From an uncultured bacterium (GTDB taxonomy: Bacteria > Pseudomonadota > Alphaproteobacteria > Sphingomonadales > Sphingomonadaceae), in contig CALOGB020000056.1 in assembly GCA_942636505.2 (NCBI GenBank), positions 434,001 to 498,000 of the forward strand: 64,000 nt of DNA, given 5' to 3'. Both the position numbers and the translations under genes were made by a program. Below are positions 46,442 to 55,535 of this stretch, piece by piece. The number at the start of each line of letters is the position of its first letter. The first letter of the stretch is position 1. The notes below the pieces were generated by a model that did not search any database, was not told the DNA's origin, and worked only from the letters and a program-made list of their open reading frames with translations.

Positions 46442-47338
46442 TCAGCTTTTCCGAGTCCGTCCGCACGGTCCCAGCGCGGCAAGGACGAACGCATAATCCT
46501 CCCGTGCGATCGTCGCATCGGCGGCCTCCAGCGATCCCGTGCTGCGGTCCGGCAAGGCCTGCGGCAAGGCGCAGCTCAGCCGGTACCACAGCAGCGTCTC
46601 CGGGGCGGGGGGCGCCGCCGATTCATCAACTATCTCGCTCAAGGCCACTGCCCAGCGTGGCTGTTCGCCGGGACGACGCAGCACCGACAGCGAAACCGGG
46701 CGTTGGTCAGCGGTCGTCAGGAAGATCTGGGTCTCGCCTTCACCGGGCAGCGCGCCCGGCACGTGAAACGCGTTGCCGATGCCGGTGATGACCGGCGGCG
46801 CATCGCTCGCCAGTGCATCGCGGGCGATCTTTCGTGCGCGTGCATCTGCGGTCGGCGTCCAATCCAGCTGCGCGTCGGGCGCGACCAGTTGGACCTGATT
46901 CACCGCGCCGGGCACGGGTCTGGCGAAGATCAGCACGCGCGCCTTCTTGAATTTCGGCACACGGCCGGCTGCGTCGGGCATCACGTCGAGCAGATACCCG
47001 ATTCGCGGCGGCAGCCCGTCGGCGCCGCGGATGAGCGCGGTCACGTCGACCTCGACATATAGTCTGACATGACCCGCCGCGAGATTCGGTGCCTCGGCCG
47101 GCTTGATCTTCGTCGTCGATCGGACGGTCGCGTCGGCGATCACGGGGGCCGAAAGCACCAAGTCGGCGATGTCGGAATATCCAATCCCGCCAGCCGCTTC
47201 GCGCTGCACCGCACCCTGCGCCACACCGGCGTTATCGGCGAGAACCCTGGGTGCGGCCGGGGTTTCCTGAGCGCCGATAGGAGTTGCCGCGATGATGACG
47301 GAGAGGGCCGAAGCCGTAACGTGAAAGAGAAGATTCAT
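46442..47338 (-). CDS. Secreted hypothetical protein
   Basis: 298 residues, not recognised. A signal peptide ends near IGAQE. The mature part looks globular, with IGYSDIADLVLSAPVIADATV near 50-70, VRLYVEVDVTALI and a paired-Cys C-terminus (YRLSCALPQALPD and ALGPCGRTRKS). It is convergent with the mini-SDR gene and divergent from tonB across 224 bases. It may belong to a sphingomonad-specific envelope family. Confidence 0.75.
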   Translation of the reverse strand: MNLLFHVTASALSVIIAATPIGAQETPAAPRVLADNAGVAQGAVQREAAGGIGYSDIADLVLSAPVIADATVRSTTKIKPAEAPNLAAGHVRLYVEVDVTALIRGADGLPPRIGYLLDVMPDAAGRVPKFKKARVLIFARPVPGAVNQVQLVAPDAQLDWTPTADARARKIARDALASDAPPVITGIGNAFHVPGALPGEGETQIFLTTADQRPVSLSVLRRPGEQPRWAVALSEIVDESAAPPAPETLLWYRLSCALPQALPDRSTGSLEAADATIAREDYAFVLAALGPCGRTRKS

Positions 47339-47562
47339 GTCTTCAGGCTACGCTACGCAAGCTGAACGATACAGAAATAATTCTGCCATCCTATGGTTGT
47401 ACGTTTGTTGCGTCCGACAAAGCGTTTGCGTGTCGCAGAACGTGGCGATAGGACTTGCTCACTGCCCCGTGGTTATTCCGGCCAACGGCAGACGCATGTG
47501 CCGCGTACCCATTGCGGGCACGTGCGTACGGAGCAGGCAGATTAAGGGAGTGTCGTTTCTGA

Positions 47563-48243
47563 ATGGCCTATACTGACCAAAAGATGTCCGGAGGCAAAAT
47601 CGTCGCGATCGTGATCGTCGCGCTGATTCATGCGGCCTTGGGCTATGCTTTCGTCACTGGCCTCGCGTACCAGTACGTGAAAAAGGCCCAGGAAAAGATG
47701 ACGACGTTCGACGTGGAGCCGCCACCGCCGCCGCCTCCGCCCGACGAGCCCCCGCCGCCGCCACCCGACCAGCCAAACCTGCCGCCGCCACCGACCACGG
47801 TCGTGACGCCGCCGCCAGTCGTGGTAACGCCGCAGCCAGCGCCCGCGCTGACGACGTCGAGCATCATTCCTCGGTTCCAGCCGACGGCACCGCCGTCGCC
47901 GCCCGCACCACCAGCACCGCCGGCACCGCCGCCGACGCCACGTGTCTCGCAGGCTGCTGGTCTCAAGGGTAACCCTGGGCAGTATTTCGGCGCGGACAAT
48001 TATCCGCCGTCGGCACAGCGCGAGGGTGCTCAGGGTCGCGTTTCCGCGAAGCTGACGATCGGTACGGATGGTCGCGTGACCGACTGTTCGGTGACGTCGT
48101 CCAGCGGCAACACGACGCTGGATGATGCGACCTGCCGGATCTCCAAGGCGAGGGTGCGTTTCACGCCTGCCAAGGACGAGAACGGCAATGCCGTAGGGTC
48201 GTCGTACCAGCTGAACATCAGGTGGGTCCTGCCTCAGGAATGA
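47563..48243 (+). CDS. tonB: Energy transducer TonB
   Basis: 226 residues. A cytoplasmic start, one helix (~12-34), a long Pro-rich spacer with PPPPPPPP and VTPPP runs (~55-130), and a TonB C-terminal domain (~140-226; YPPSAQREGAQGRVSAKLTI, then VTDCSVTSSSG). It links the proton-driven ExbB/ExbD motor to outer-membrane receptors. First of the tonB-exbB-exbD-exbD cluster; the promoter lies in the 224 bases before it. Confidence 0.94.
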   Translation: MAYTDQKMSGGKIVAIVIVALIHAALGYAFVTGLAYQYVKKAQEKMTTFDVEPPPPPPPPDEPPPPPPDQPNLPPPPTTVVTPPPVVVTPQPAPALTTSSIIPRFQPTAPPSPPAPPAPPAPPPTPRVSQAAGLKGNPGQYFGADNYPPSAQREGAQGRVSAKLTIGTDGRVTDCSVTSSSGNTTLDDATCRISKARVRFTPAKDENGNAVGSSYQLNIRWVLPQE

Positions 48244-48296
48244 TCCATCCTACGTCAACCGCACCAGATAAAATTCAGTCAGAGGACTAAGCGAAC

Positions 48297-49091
48297 ATGA
48301 TCACCACCATTCTTGCAGCGGCAGCGCCCGCCGCAGCCGACGCCAACCCGTACGGCCTGCAAGCCGCACTTCGCGAAGGCGGCCTGATTTCGCAGACCGT
48401 GTTCGGCATTCTCGTGCTGATGTCGGTCGTGTCGTTCTACATCCTGTTCTCGAAGCTGTTCGAGCAGCAGAAGATCATCGGCCAGGGCAAGCGCGTCCGT
48501 CAGGCCTTCTGGTCGTCGAACAGCCTTCGCGAAGGTTCGGCCAAGCTCGAGAAGAACTCGGCCTACAAGCAGATCGTCGACGACGGTCTGGCCGCTCAGG
48601 ATCAGCATTCGAAGCTGACCGATCCGGTCGAGGCGCACGACTGGCTGCACGGTTCGCTGGCTCGCTCGGAAGCCGCGATCAACTCGAAGCTGGGTGGCGG
48701 TCTTGCCTTCCTCGCGACGGTTGGTTCGGTTTCGCCGTTCATCGGTCTGTTCGGTACGGTTATCGGCATCTACCGCGCACTCGTGAAGATCGGTGCATCG
48801 GGTCAGGCATCGATCGACAAGGTCGCAGGACCGGTCGGTGAAGCACTGATCATGACCGCCCTCGGTCTGGTCGTCGCGGTTCCTGCCGTTCTGTCGTACA
48901 ACTGGCTGCAGCGTCGCAACAAGTCGATCGCAGAGGATCTGTCGGCCTTCTCGAACGACGTGCTCGGCTTCCTTGCCTCGAACGGCGCAGTGCGTCCGTC
49001 GATCGCAACGGCTGCCAAGCCGGTTTCGGCCAAGCCTGCCACGACGACCACGACTGCCGGCCAGACCGGTGGCGTACCGCGCGCCAACTAA
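48297..49091 (+). CDS. exbB: MotA/TolQ/ExbB proton channel protein
   Basis: 264 residues with three membrane helices: one near 25-50, then ~140-170 and ~185-205. The conserved block LATVGSVSPFIGLFGTVIGI and GPVGEALIMTALGLVVAVPAVL are ExbB/TolQ signatures. It forms the stator of the TonB motor with the ExbD proteins that follow. Ala/Thr-rich tail. Confidence 0.95.
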   Translation: MITTILAAAAPAAADANPYGLQAALREGGLISQTVFGILVLMSVVSFYILFSKLFEQQKIIGQGKRVRQAFWSSNSLREGSAKLEKNSAYKQIVDDGLAAQDQHSKLTDPVEAHDWLHGSLARSEAAINSKLGGGLAFLATVGSVSPFIGLFGTVIGIYRALVKIGASGQASIDKVAGPVGEALIMTALGLVVAVPAVLSYNWLQRRNKSIAEDLSAFSNDVLGFLASNGAVRPSIATAAKPVSAKPATTTTTAGQTGGVPRAN

Positions 49092-49182
49092 GACGCGAAA
49101 GGCGGGGCTGCTGTTCGCAGCCGCCCCGCTTCATTGCCGCCGGCGGTTCCGGTGGCGATTATATGGATAGGATAGTTCGCAC

Positions 49183-49659
49183 ATGGCGATGAGTGTTGGT
49201 GGCGATTCCACCGAGAGTTCGATATCGGACATCAATACGACGCCGCTGGTCGACGTCATGCTCGTGCTCCTGATCATCTTCCTGGTGACGACGACTGTCG
49301 CGGTCCAGGCTGTGCAGCTGAAGCTGCCGGATGTTCGGTTCGATCCGACGATGACCAAGCCTGAGAACGTCTCGCTGTCAGTAACGTCGGCTGGCGGACA
49401 GTGCCAGGTGTACTGGGGTCTTTCGCCGGTGACTCACGAAGAGCTGCTGCAGCGTGCCGTCGACAAGCTGAAGGCTGAGATCGCACGTCAGGGCGGTGTC
49501 AACGCGGCTGGTCTCGAATTGCCCGAGGCTCACATCCGCGGTGACGTGAACGCACCGTATCGCTGCATCGGCGCAACGATCTACACGATGCAGCAGGCTG
49601 GGTTCGCCCGCGTCGGCTTCATCTCCGAACCGCCTCCCGGCGGCACCACTGAACGTTGA
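49183..49659 (+). CDS. exbD: ExbD/TolR-family biopolymer transporter (first copy)
   Basis: 158 residues. One N-terminal helix carries the proton-pathway Asp in INTTPLVDVMLVLL. The periplasmic part has two Cys, in GQCQV and YRCIG, which might form a disulfide. 91 bases after exbB. Works with ExbB and TonB. Confidence 0.93.
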   Translation: MAMSVGGDSTESSISDINTTPLVDVMLVLLIIFLVTTTVAVQAVQLKLPDVRFDPTMTKPENVSLSVTSAGGQCQVYWGLSPVTHEELLQRAVDKLKAEIARQGGVNAAGLELPEAHIRGDVNAPYRCIGATIYTMQQAGFARVGFISEPPPGGTTER

Positions 49660-49718
49660 TGGCGAACGCTGATGCCGAACGCTGATGATCGCTCGGACGT
49701 ATTTAGGAGTAGTATAAG

Positions 49719-50147
49719 ATGGCAATGAGCGGCGGCAAAGAAGATGGCGCGCCGATGATGGAAATGAACATGACGCCGTTGATCGACGTCCTGCTCGTTC
49801 TCCTCATCATGTTCATCATCACGATCCCCATTCAGACGCACGCGGTGAAGGTCGACCTTCCGGTCAACAGCAAGAACCAGCCGCAGAACCCGGTCGATCC
49901 GCAGAAGAACAAGATCTCGATCGATCCCGCCGGTACGGTTGCATGGAACGGTTCGCCGGTCGACGAGGTGACGCTGCGCCAGTATCTGGACCAGTCCGCT
50001 GGCATGACGCCCGAGCCGGAACTCCACTTCCAGCCCGATCCGGAATCGAAGTATGAAGTGGTCGATCGCACGCTGGCCGTGATCAAGCGGTCCGCGATCA
50101 CCAAGCTCGGCTTCATCGGCAACGAGCAGTATCGCAACGCCTTCTAA
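49719..50147 (+). CDS. exbD: ExbD/TolR-family biopolymer transporter (second copy)
   Basis: 142 residues. A single helix with the Asp in MTPLIDVLLVLLIMF and a periplasmic domain without Cys. Sequence is clearly diverged from the first copy, so not a recent duplication. A strong intrinsic terminator follows (50176-50207), ending the tonB cluster. Confidence 0.93.
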   Translation: MAMSGGKEDGAPMMEMNMTPLIDVLLVLLIMFIITIPIQTHAVKVDLPVNSKNQPQNPVDPQKNKISIDPAGTVAWNGSPVDEVTLRQYLDQSAGMTPEPELHFQPDPESKYEVVDRTLAVIKRSAITKLGFIGNEQYRNAF

Positions 50148-50175
50148 GACGTCCTGCGTACAGTATCGAACGTCC

Positions 50176-50207
50176 AAAGGGCGGTCCTCCGGGGCCGCCC
50201 TTTTTTT
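50176..50207 (+). terminator. Rho-independent terminator of the tonB-exbBDD cluster
   Basis: AAAGGGCGG pairs with CCGCCCTTT around a short loop and is followed by a run of T (50201-50207). It lies ~30 bases after the second exbD stop and is the clearest intrinsic terminator in the window. Confidence 0.92.
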
Positions 50208-50393
50208 GTCGTGCGGTCGTCACCGGACGTCGGACGAACCGGAGTGGCGCAACGCGTCGTGATGCATCGAGAGGAGATAATCCGCTCGCGGAGCCGAACT
50301 TGATCAATGTGCTTGTATGACAGTCATCGAAGTGACACACCGTTGTCACAAAAATGAAACCTTCCGATACGCGAAGGTCAGTGGAGATGGATG

Positions 50394-50753
50394 ATGCGCA
50401 AGACCGTCCTGTTCGTTCTAGCAACCCTGGGTGCAGCCACACCGGCGTTGGCGGACCAATCCGCGACGACCGACCGCACCGGCTACACCGCGATCGCGGC
50501 AGGCGACCTGTCGACGGCGGAACAGCGCATCGTCGCCGAGCGGAAGATCTTCCCACAGCGCCCCGAACTGATGCTCAACCTGGCGTCGGTCTATCATCGC
50601 ACCGGCCGCGAGTCGGAGGCGCGCGCGCTGTATGCGGCGGTGCTCGACCGCCCAGCGGTTGCGATGGACCTGCCATCGGGCGCAGTGGCGTCCTCGCACG
50701 ATCTGGCCAGCCGTGCGTTGGCGCGGCAATCGCAGCAGATTGCGACTCGCTGA
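50394..50753 (+). CDS. Small secreted TPR-like protein
   Basis: 119 residues from the second of two adjacent ATGs (50391 and 50394); GGAG lies 7 bases before the second. Signal peptide ends near PALADQ. Helix pairs such as AIAAGDLSTAEQRIVAERK and LNLASVYHRTGRESEARALY resemble two TPR units. Function unknown. It may bind other envelope proteins. Confidence 0.8.
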   Translation: MRKTVLFVLATLGAATPALADQSATTDRTGYTAIAAGDLSTAEQRIVAERKIFPQRPELMLNLASVYHRTGRESEARALYAAVLDRPAVAMDLPSGAVASSHDLASRALARQSQQIATR

Positions 50754-50790
50754 CGACTGACGCGCGTCGTCCGAGGAGGTCGCGTACTAC

Positions 50791-50850
50791 CTTGTTCTCC
50801 CGCGAAGGCGGGAGCCCAGACCGGGTCCCTGCCTTCGCGGGGAAACAAGC
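50791..50850. repeat. CGCGAAGGCGGG-family inverted repeat
   Basis: Palindromic ~60-base element with CTTGTTCTCCCGCGAAGG and its inverted copy at the ends; same family as 23441-23503 and 59395-59453. Confidence 0.8.
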
Positions 50851-51053
50851 TGAGTAGGCGGTTCATCGTATCTGCACAGCTGCGAACAGCTATCAGCTGT
50901 AACGAACCTCATCGTTCGATCGGATCGCCATAACGGCGGTTCGAACGTACTGCGATTAGGCGGCAATCCGGCAACGTGTCGTGCACTATTCGCTTGCGAC
51001 CTCGCGGTCGTTAGCAGCCGGAAATCCCGTCAATTACGACAAGCATCTCACTA

Positions 51054-51152
51054 CCCCGGCGAAGGCCGGGGCCCAGTTGGGAGCCGCTGCCAACCGAGCG
51101 GTGAGCGTCATCACCGAGACCTCACCACCCGGACCCCGGCCTTCGCCGGGGA
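51054..51152. repeat. CCCCGGCGAAGG-family inverted repeat
   Basis: CCCCGGCGAAGGCCGGGG arms about 60 bases apart, same family as 23313-23418. Confidence 0.8.
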
Positions 51153-51313
51153 GGTTGGCTAGAAGGGCATGCCGTTTACGCACTGCCGACAAGCGGCCGC
51201 CAAGTTGCGGGGAACATCGCGGAATCGCGCAGTTCGGCGACATGAAGCAGTTAGATCAGCTTTAACGCTGAGCAACCGTCTGCGGTGGTCTCGCCCGAGC
51301 CCCAAGCCCAACC

Positions 51314-51868
51314 CTAAAGCCGCGGCAGCGTCACCCCCCGCTGCCCCATATATTTCCCCGCACGGTCCGCATAGCTCACCTCGCAAGGCTCGTTCCCCTT
51401 GAGGAACAGGAACTGGCACGCGCCCTCGTTCGCATAGATTTTGGCCGGCAACGGCGTGGTGTTGGAAAATTCCAGCGTCACATGCCCCTCCCATTCCGGC
51501 TCCAGAGGCGTCACGTTGACGATGATCCCGCACCGCGCATAGGTCGACTTGCCGAGGCAGATCACCAGCACGTCGCGCGGTACGCGGAAATATTCGACGG
51601 TGCGGGCGAGCGCAAAGCTGTTCGGCGGGATGATGCAAACGTCGGTCTTGCGGTCGACGAAGCTGTTTGCCGCGAAGTCCTTCGGATCGACGATTGCGCT
51701 GTCGACGTTGGTGAAGATCTTGAACTCGTCGGCAACGCGCGCATCATATCCGTAGGACGACAGCCCATACGAGATGCGCCCGTCGCGACGCTGCGCTTCG
51801 TGGAACGGTTCGATCATCGCATCGCCCAGCGCGCGCTCGCGGATCCAGCGGTCGGACATCACGGACAT
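51314..51868 (-). CDS. dcd: dCTP deaminase
   Basis: 184 residues, the normal length, from the ATG at 51868; in-frame sequence upstream is not family-like. Deaminates dCTP to dUTP for thymidylate supply. GKSTYARCG (106-114) and the [16 protein letters not shown] block with catalytic Glu133 are seen. Homotrimeric cytoplasmic enzyme. Confidence 0.96.
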   Translation of the reverse strand: MSVMSDRWIRERALGDAMIEPFHEAQRRDGRISYGLSSYGYDARVADEFKIFTNVDSAIVDPKDFAANSFVDRKTDVCIIPPNSFALARTVEYFRVPRDVLVICLGKSTYARCGIIVNVTPLEPEWEGHVTLEFSNTTPLPAKIYANEGACQFLFLKGNEPCEVSYADRAGKYMGQRGVTLPRL

Positions 51869-52091
51869 GGCAACTCCCTTTTCGCGAGCGGCTTTCGCCT
51901 GGATGCGGGCCGACGGCAAGAGGGGCGCGCCGAATCACGTGTAGCCCCGTCCGCGTCTCCTTCACGAAGCGTCTGCTTACGCGCGTAGGCTATTGATGCG
52001 GTCGAGCGCTGGCGTCACAATGCAGCGTCACGATCGCCGCGATCGAGACTGCGCCGTCGGTGCTGGCCCGACGGCTAAAAGGGAAGCTGGC

Positions 52092-52781
52092 TTGAAGTTC
52101 ATCGAGACCCCGTCACCCAATTTCGACGATCGTTCGCTGTCCATCACGATGATCGTGCTGCACTATACCGGGATGCAGGACGGCGCGTCGGCGATCGCCC
52201 GGTTGCGCGATCCCGAGGCGAAGGTGTCGTCGCATTACCTCGTCGAGGAAGACGGCACGGTCCTGCGGATGGTCGCGGAGGACAAGCGCGCCTGGCACGC
52301 GGGCAAGTCGCACTGGCGCGACGTCGACGACGTCAACTCGGCGAGCATCGGCATCGAGATCGTCAATCCGGGCCACGAGTTCGTTTATCGCCCGTTCCCG
52401 CCGGAGCAGATCGCCTCGGTCGTGCAACTGGTCGCCGAGATCAAGGATCGCCACGAGATCACGCGCGGGAACATCGTCGGCCATTCGGACATCGCTCCGG
52501 TGCGCAAACGCGATCCGGGTGAGCTGTTCCCGTGGCACGAACTGGCGCGACGTCGCCTGGCGCTGCCGCGGCCGACCAAGAACTTGATGGATCCCGGCTG
52601 GACCGAAGGCGGCTTCTGCCTCGCGCTCGAACGCTTCGGCTATGATGTCGAGAATCGGATGGCGGCGACGATGGCGTTCCAGCGGCGCTTCCGTCCCGAG
52701 TTGGTCGACGGTGAGGTCGATGCGGAGTGCCGGTGCATCTTGCTGGCGTTGCTGTTGCCGAAACCAATGGGCGACGACTGA
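52092..52781 (+). CDS. N-acetylmuramoyl-L-alanine amidase (AmpD-like)
   Basis: 229 residues if the TTG at 52092 is used; ATG starts at 51993 and 52020 are in frame but encode unfamily-like sequence. Amidase_2 fold: zinc histidines in LHYTGM and GHSDIAPVRKRDPGELFPW, with GIEIVNPG and WHAGKSHW between. It has no signal peptide, so it is probably a cytoplasmic anhydro-muropeptide recycling amidase. A C-terminal peptidoglycan-binding-like helix unit follows residue ~165. The start choice is uncertain. Confidence 0.87.
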   Translation: MKFIETPSPNFDDRSLSITMIVLHYTGMQDGASAIARLRDPEAKVSSHYLVEEDGTVLRMVAEDKRAWHAGKSHWRDVDDVNSASIGIEIVNPGHEFVYRPFPPEQIASVVQLVAEIKDRHEITRGNIVGHSDIAPVRKRDPGELFPWHELARRRLALPRPTKNLMDPGWTEGGFCLALERFGYDVENRMAATMAFQRRFRPELVDGEVDAECRCILLALLLPKPMGDD

Positions 52782-52794
52782 CGAACGCTACGGT

Positions 52795-52830
52795 CTCCCC
52801 TCCCTGGAAGGGAGGGGCAGGGTGGGTCGG
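52795..52830. repeat. Single arm of the 111-bp repeat
   Basis: CTCCCTGGAAGGGAGGGG followed by GGGTGGGTCGG, i.e. one arm without its partner, 14 bases after the amidase stop and just before a complete element. Confidence 0.75.
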
Positions 52831-52839
52831 GACGTCTTT

Positions 52840-52950
52840 CTCCCCTCCCTGAAAGGGAGGGGCAGGGGGTGGGTCGGCTTCCGAATCACGGCACGGTTGC
52901 GACCCAAACCAACCTACCCACCCCCGACCCCTCCCTTCCAGGGAGGGGAG
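52840..52950. repeat. 111-bp palindromic repeat, intergenic copy
   Basis: Arms 52840-52878 and 52912-52950 with a 33-base spacer, the same 39-33-39 plan as the copy inside the glycosyltransferase gene. The frame used by that gene is also open through this copy. It lies between the amidase gene and rnpB. Confidence 0.9.
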
Positions 52951-53020
52951 AGCGTTGGCTTCGGGGAGCGTCCGCTAAAAACGGTGGTGCATCGCCCGCA
53001 CTCACGCTAGGGCTCGCCTC

Positions 53021-53403
53021 GCCAGAGGGTCGGGCGGCCGCGGGTGTTTTCGGACACGCGAGGAAAGTCCGGGCTCCGCGAAACGACGGTGCCGGGTAAC
53101 GCCCGGCGAGGGTGACCTCAGGGAAAGTGCCACAGAGAGCAGACGGCCAACCCTCGGCTTTAGTCGGGGCGGTCAGAGTGAAAGGGTGCGGTAAGAGCGC
53201 ACCGCGCGCCTGGTAACAGGGGCGGCACGGCAAACCCCACCGGGAGCAAGATCGAATAGGGGTGGCACATGGGCTTCGTTTCAGCTCGTCACCCGGGTTG
53301 ATTGCTTGAGGCGGCGGGCAACCGTCGTCCTAGAGGAATGGTCGCCTAACTTCCGTATCGAAGGATCGGAAATGGACAGAACCCGGCTTACAGACCCTCT
53401 GGC
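53021..53403 (+). ncRNA. rnpB: RNase P RNA (bacterial type A)
   Basis: GCCAGAGGGTC (53021-53031) pairs with GACCCTCTGGC (53393-53403) to form P1. Inside are the universal GAGGAAAGTCCGGGCTC (P4 5' strand), the AGGGTGACCTCAGGGAAAGTGCCACAGAGA region and the ACAGAACCCGGCTTACAG 3' segment with P4's other strand. It is the catalytic RNA that matures tRNA 5' ends. About 383 nt, normal for type A. A secreted-protein gene follows on the same strand. Confidence 0.95.
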
Positions 53404-53466
53404 ATCCTTCCCCGAACCATTGCAGACTGCGCTGAAATAACGCTGGGCTGCGACGTGGGGAATGTG

Positions 53467-55488
53467 ATGCGTATCAAGACGATCGCGCTGGTGGGTGCAG
53501 GCGTGTTGGCGATGGCGGGTGGGCTCGTCCCCGTTGGCGCGCAGACGCCGCCGTCGACGACGACAATTCAACAGGACTTCGACGCAGCGACAGCGCTGGA
53601 TGCGAAACCCGATCGCAAGGCGTCACTGGCGGCCTGGGAAAAGCTGGAAACACGGACCAAGGCCGGGTCGCGCAGTCGCGGCATCGTACTGGTCCGCAAG
53701 GCGCCGACGCTGTTCGCGCTGAACCGCGCCGACGAATCGGTGAAAGCCGCACGGGCAGGGCTTGCCTTGCTTCCGGCGGACGACGCCAGTCTCGCGGAGG
53801 ACCGGACGCGCGCGTTCCTGATCCTAGGCCAGGTCGCGACCGACACGCTCGATTACGCGGGCGCCGTGACCGCGCTCCAGCAGGCGGAGGCGAGCGCGAT
53901 CAGCACCGCCGACAAGCTGGGTGCCATGCTCTCGCTGGTGACCGCGCAGATCTTCATCGATCCCACCGCCGCGGCGACGACGTTGGCTCGTAGCGACGCG
54001 TTGATCGGCACGGTGAAGCTCGAGAAGAGCGTCGCCGCGCGGTTTGCGCGTGAGCGGACCCTCCTGAAGCTCAATACCGGGGACATCGCCGGTGCCCGCG
54101 CTAGCGCGTTGCAGGCGATCCGGCTTCTTGGCGGCCTCGAAACGGACAAGGTCGATATCATGGACGCATCGGCGCGGTCCGATGCCGCGATCGCATACCT
54201 GCTGAGCGGCAATGCGGACGAGGCGCGGCGCTACATGGCCTATACCGGTGCGGGGCGCATGGTGAAGGGATCGTTCGATCCCGCCGCGGAGATGCGCTCG
54301 CCCGATTGCGGCGGCGATGCCGGTCTCAAGCCGCAGGACGTCGCGGTGGTCGAATTCAACATCGCCTCCGACGGTACGATCGACCAGGCGGCGCCGATCT
54401 ATGCCGCGGGTGGCGGCCAGGTCGCGCTGGAGTTCGCGCGCGCGGTCAAGGGTTGGTCGTGGCCTGCCGAAAAGGTCCAGGCGATCCCCGCCTTTTATCG
54501 CTATCATGTGCGGGTCGAGATGCGCTGCTCGACCGCGTTCGAGCGGCCATCGATCGACGACGGACTGGACGACGTCCTGGAACAGTGGCTTTCCAGCAAG
54601 GGCGTCACGGTCGCTCCTGCACCGACCGGCTCGCAGGCGGCCGCGCTCGCCGGACAGCGCGCCGAACTCGCATCGGCGACCGCCCAGTCGCCTAATGGTT
54701 TGCGTACGCTCGCCGCGATCTACCGCCTGACGAACAATCCCACTGTAGCGCGCGAGGAGCGTGCGGCCTTGGCTGCGCGGGCGCTGTCGATCGCGGTCGC
54801 CAACGATGCACCACCTAGTGCGCGGCTGACGTTCGACCTGCCGGGACGCGTCGATGCGGTGACTGATATCTGGCGGCCGGGGGTATTCGAACGGACGCTG
54901 ACGCCGATGGTGTCAGAACCCGTTTACGCGAACGATCCCCAGGCGCGAGCGGCGATCAGGCTGATGATGGTCGATGGCGCCGTCGCACGAACGAGGAAGT
55001 CGGAGAAGAACGACACCGCGATCGTCACGCTTCGGCAAGTGGCGGACGACAAGGCGTTGAAGCCGAACGATCCGCTGCGCGTTGGCGCGCTGATTCGCAT
55101 CGCGTCGATCGAGGAGCGCAACGGTGAGATCGACGCGGCGCGGGCGACGTTCGCGTCGAGTGGTCTGACCGCGAACCAGTGCGCGATCATGGATGCACCA
55201 CCGAAGATGGTATCCCAGCCGGGATCGGAAGCGTTCCCGATGGAAGCAATGCGTTGGGGTTTCGAAGGGTGGACCCAGGTTCAGTTCGACATCGGCGCGG
55301 ACGGCAACGTCATCAACCAGCGTGCGCTGTTGAGCTACCCGCCGTTCATCTTCTCGGAGGCGGGGACCAAGTTCTTCACCAAGGCCAAATACGCCAAGAC
55401 GTATCGTCCCGACGGGGGGCTCGGTTGCGGCGCCACGACGACTCGTATCAAGTTCCTGCTGCCAGACTCGGCGCGGCGCGGCTCGTAA
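53467..55488 (+). CDS. Secreted TPR-containing protein with two TonB C-terminal-like domains
   Basis: 673 residues from the ATG at 53467 (a start 4 codons earlier is possible). Signal peptide ends near PVGAQ. Residues ~25-270 are helical repeats of TPR type. At ~280-360 a beta domain (VAVVEFNIASDGTIDQAAPIYAAGG, with Cys on either side) resembles a TonB C-terminal fold, then more helices, then a second at ~585-665 (GWTQVQFDIGADGNVINQRAL). No membrane anchor or Pro-rich spacer is seen. A periplasmic binding or assembly role is possible; unknown. Confidence 0.8.
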   Translation: MRIKTIALVGAGVLAMAGGLVPVGAQTPPSTTTIQQDFDAATALDAKPDRKASLAAWEKLETRTKAGSRSRGIVLVRKAPTLFALNRADESVKAARAGLALLPADDASLAEDRTRAFLILGQVATDTLDYAGAVTALQQAEASAISTADKLGAMLSLVTAQIFIDPTAAATTLARSDALIGTVKLEKSVAARFARERTLLKLNTGDIAGARASALQAIRLLGGLETDKVDIMDASARSDAAIAYLLSGNADEARRYMAYTGAGRMVKGSFDPAAEMRSPDCGGDAGLKPQDVAVVEFNIASDGTIDQAAPIYAAGGGQVALEFARAVKGWSWPAEKVQAIPAFYRYHVRVEMRCSTAFERPSIDDGLDDVLEQWLSSKGVTVAPAPTGSQAAALAGQRAELASATAQSPNGLRTLAAIYRLTNNPTVAREERAALAARALSIAVANDAPPSARLTFDLPGRVDAVTDIWRPGVFERTLTPMVSEPVYANDPQARAAIRLMMVDGAVARTRKSEKNDTAIVTLRQVADDKALKPNDPLRVGALIRIASIEERNGEIDAARATFASSGLTANQCAIMDAPPKMVSQPGSEAFPMEAMRWGFEGWTQVQFDIGADGNVINQRALLSYPPFIFSEAGTKFFTKAKYAKTYRPDGGLGCGATTTRIKFLLPDSARRGS

Positions 55489-55499
55489 GCGAAAGACAG

Positions 55500-55528
55500 C
55501 CCCTTCCCACGGCTATGGCGGGAAGGGG
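55500..55528. terminator. Hairpin between convergent genes
   Basis: CCCCTTCCC and GGGAAGGGG pair perfectly over 9 bp around an 11-base loop, in the 47-base gap between the TPR protein and the carbonic anhydrase. No T-run. Likely serves both directions. Confidence 0.55.
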
Positions 55529-55535
55529 GAACGCC

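Larger units (their letters stand above)
50754..51313. other. Gene-free gap with two repeats
   Basis: 560 bases between the small TPR protein and the convergent dcd gene. It holds a CGCGAAGGCGGG element (50791-50850) and a CCCCGGCGAAGG element (51054-51152). The rest shows short AT-richer stretches around 50870-51010 with small palindromes but no credible reading frame. Confidence 0.6.

Noticed and set aside
51993..52091. N-terminal extension of the AmpD-like amidase from the ATG at 51993
   Set aside because: The added ~33 residues are Arg-rich and unlike the family; the TTG at 52092 has a GGAAGC site and gives the usual start.
52795..52950. Possible CRISPR-like array (repeated GC-rich units)
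   Set aside because: Only one and a half units, inverted rather than direct, and no cas genes; it is the palindromic 111-bp element.
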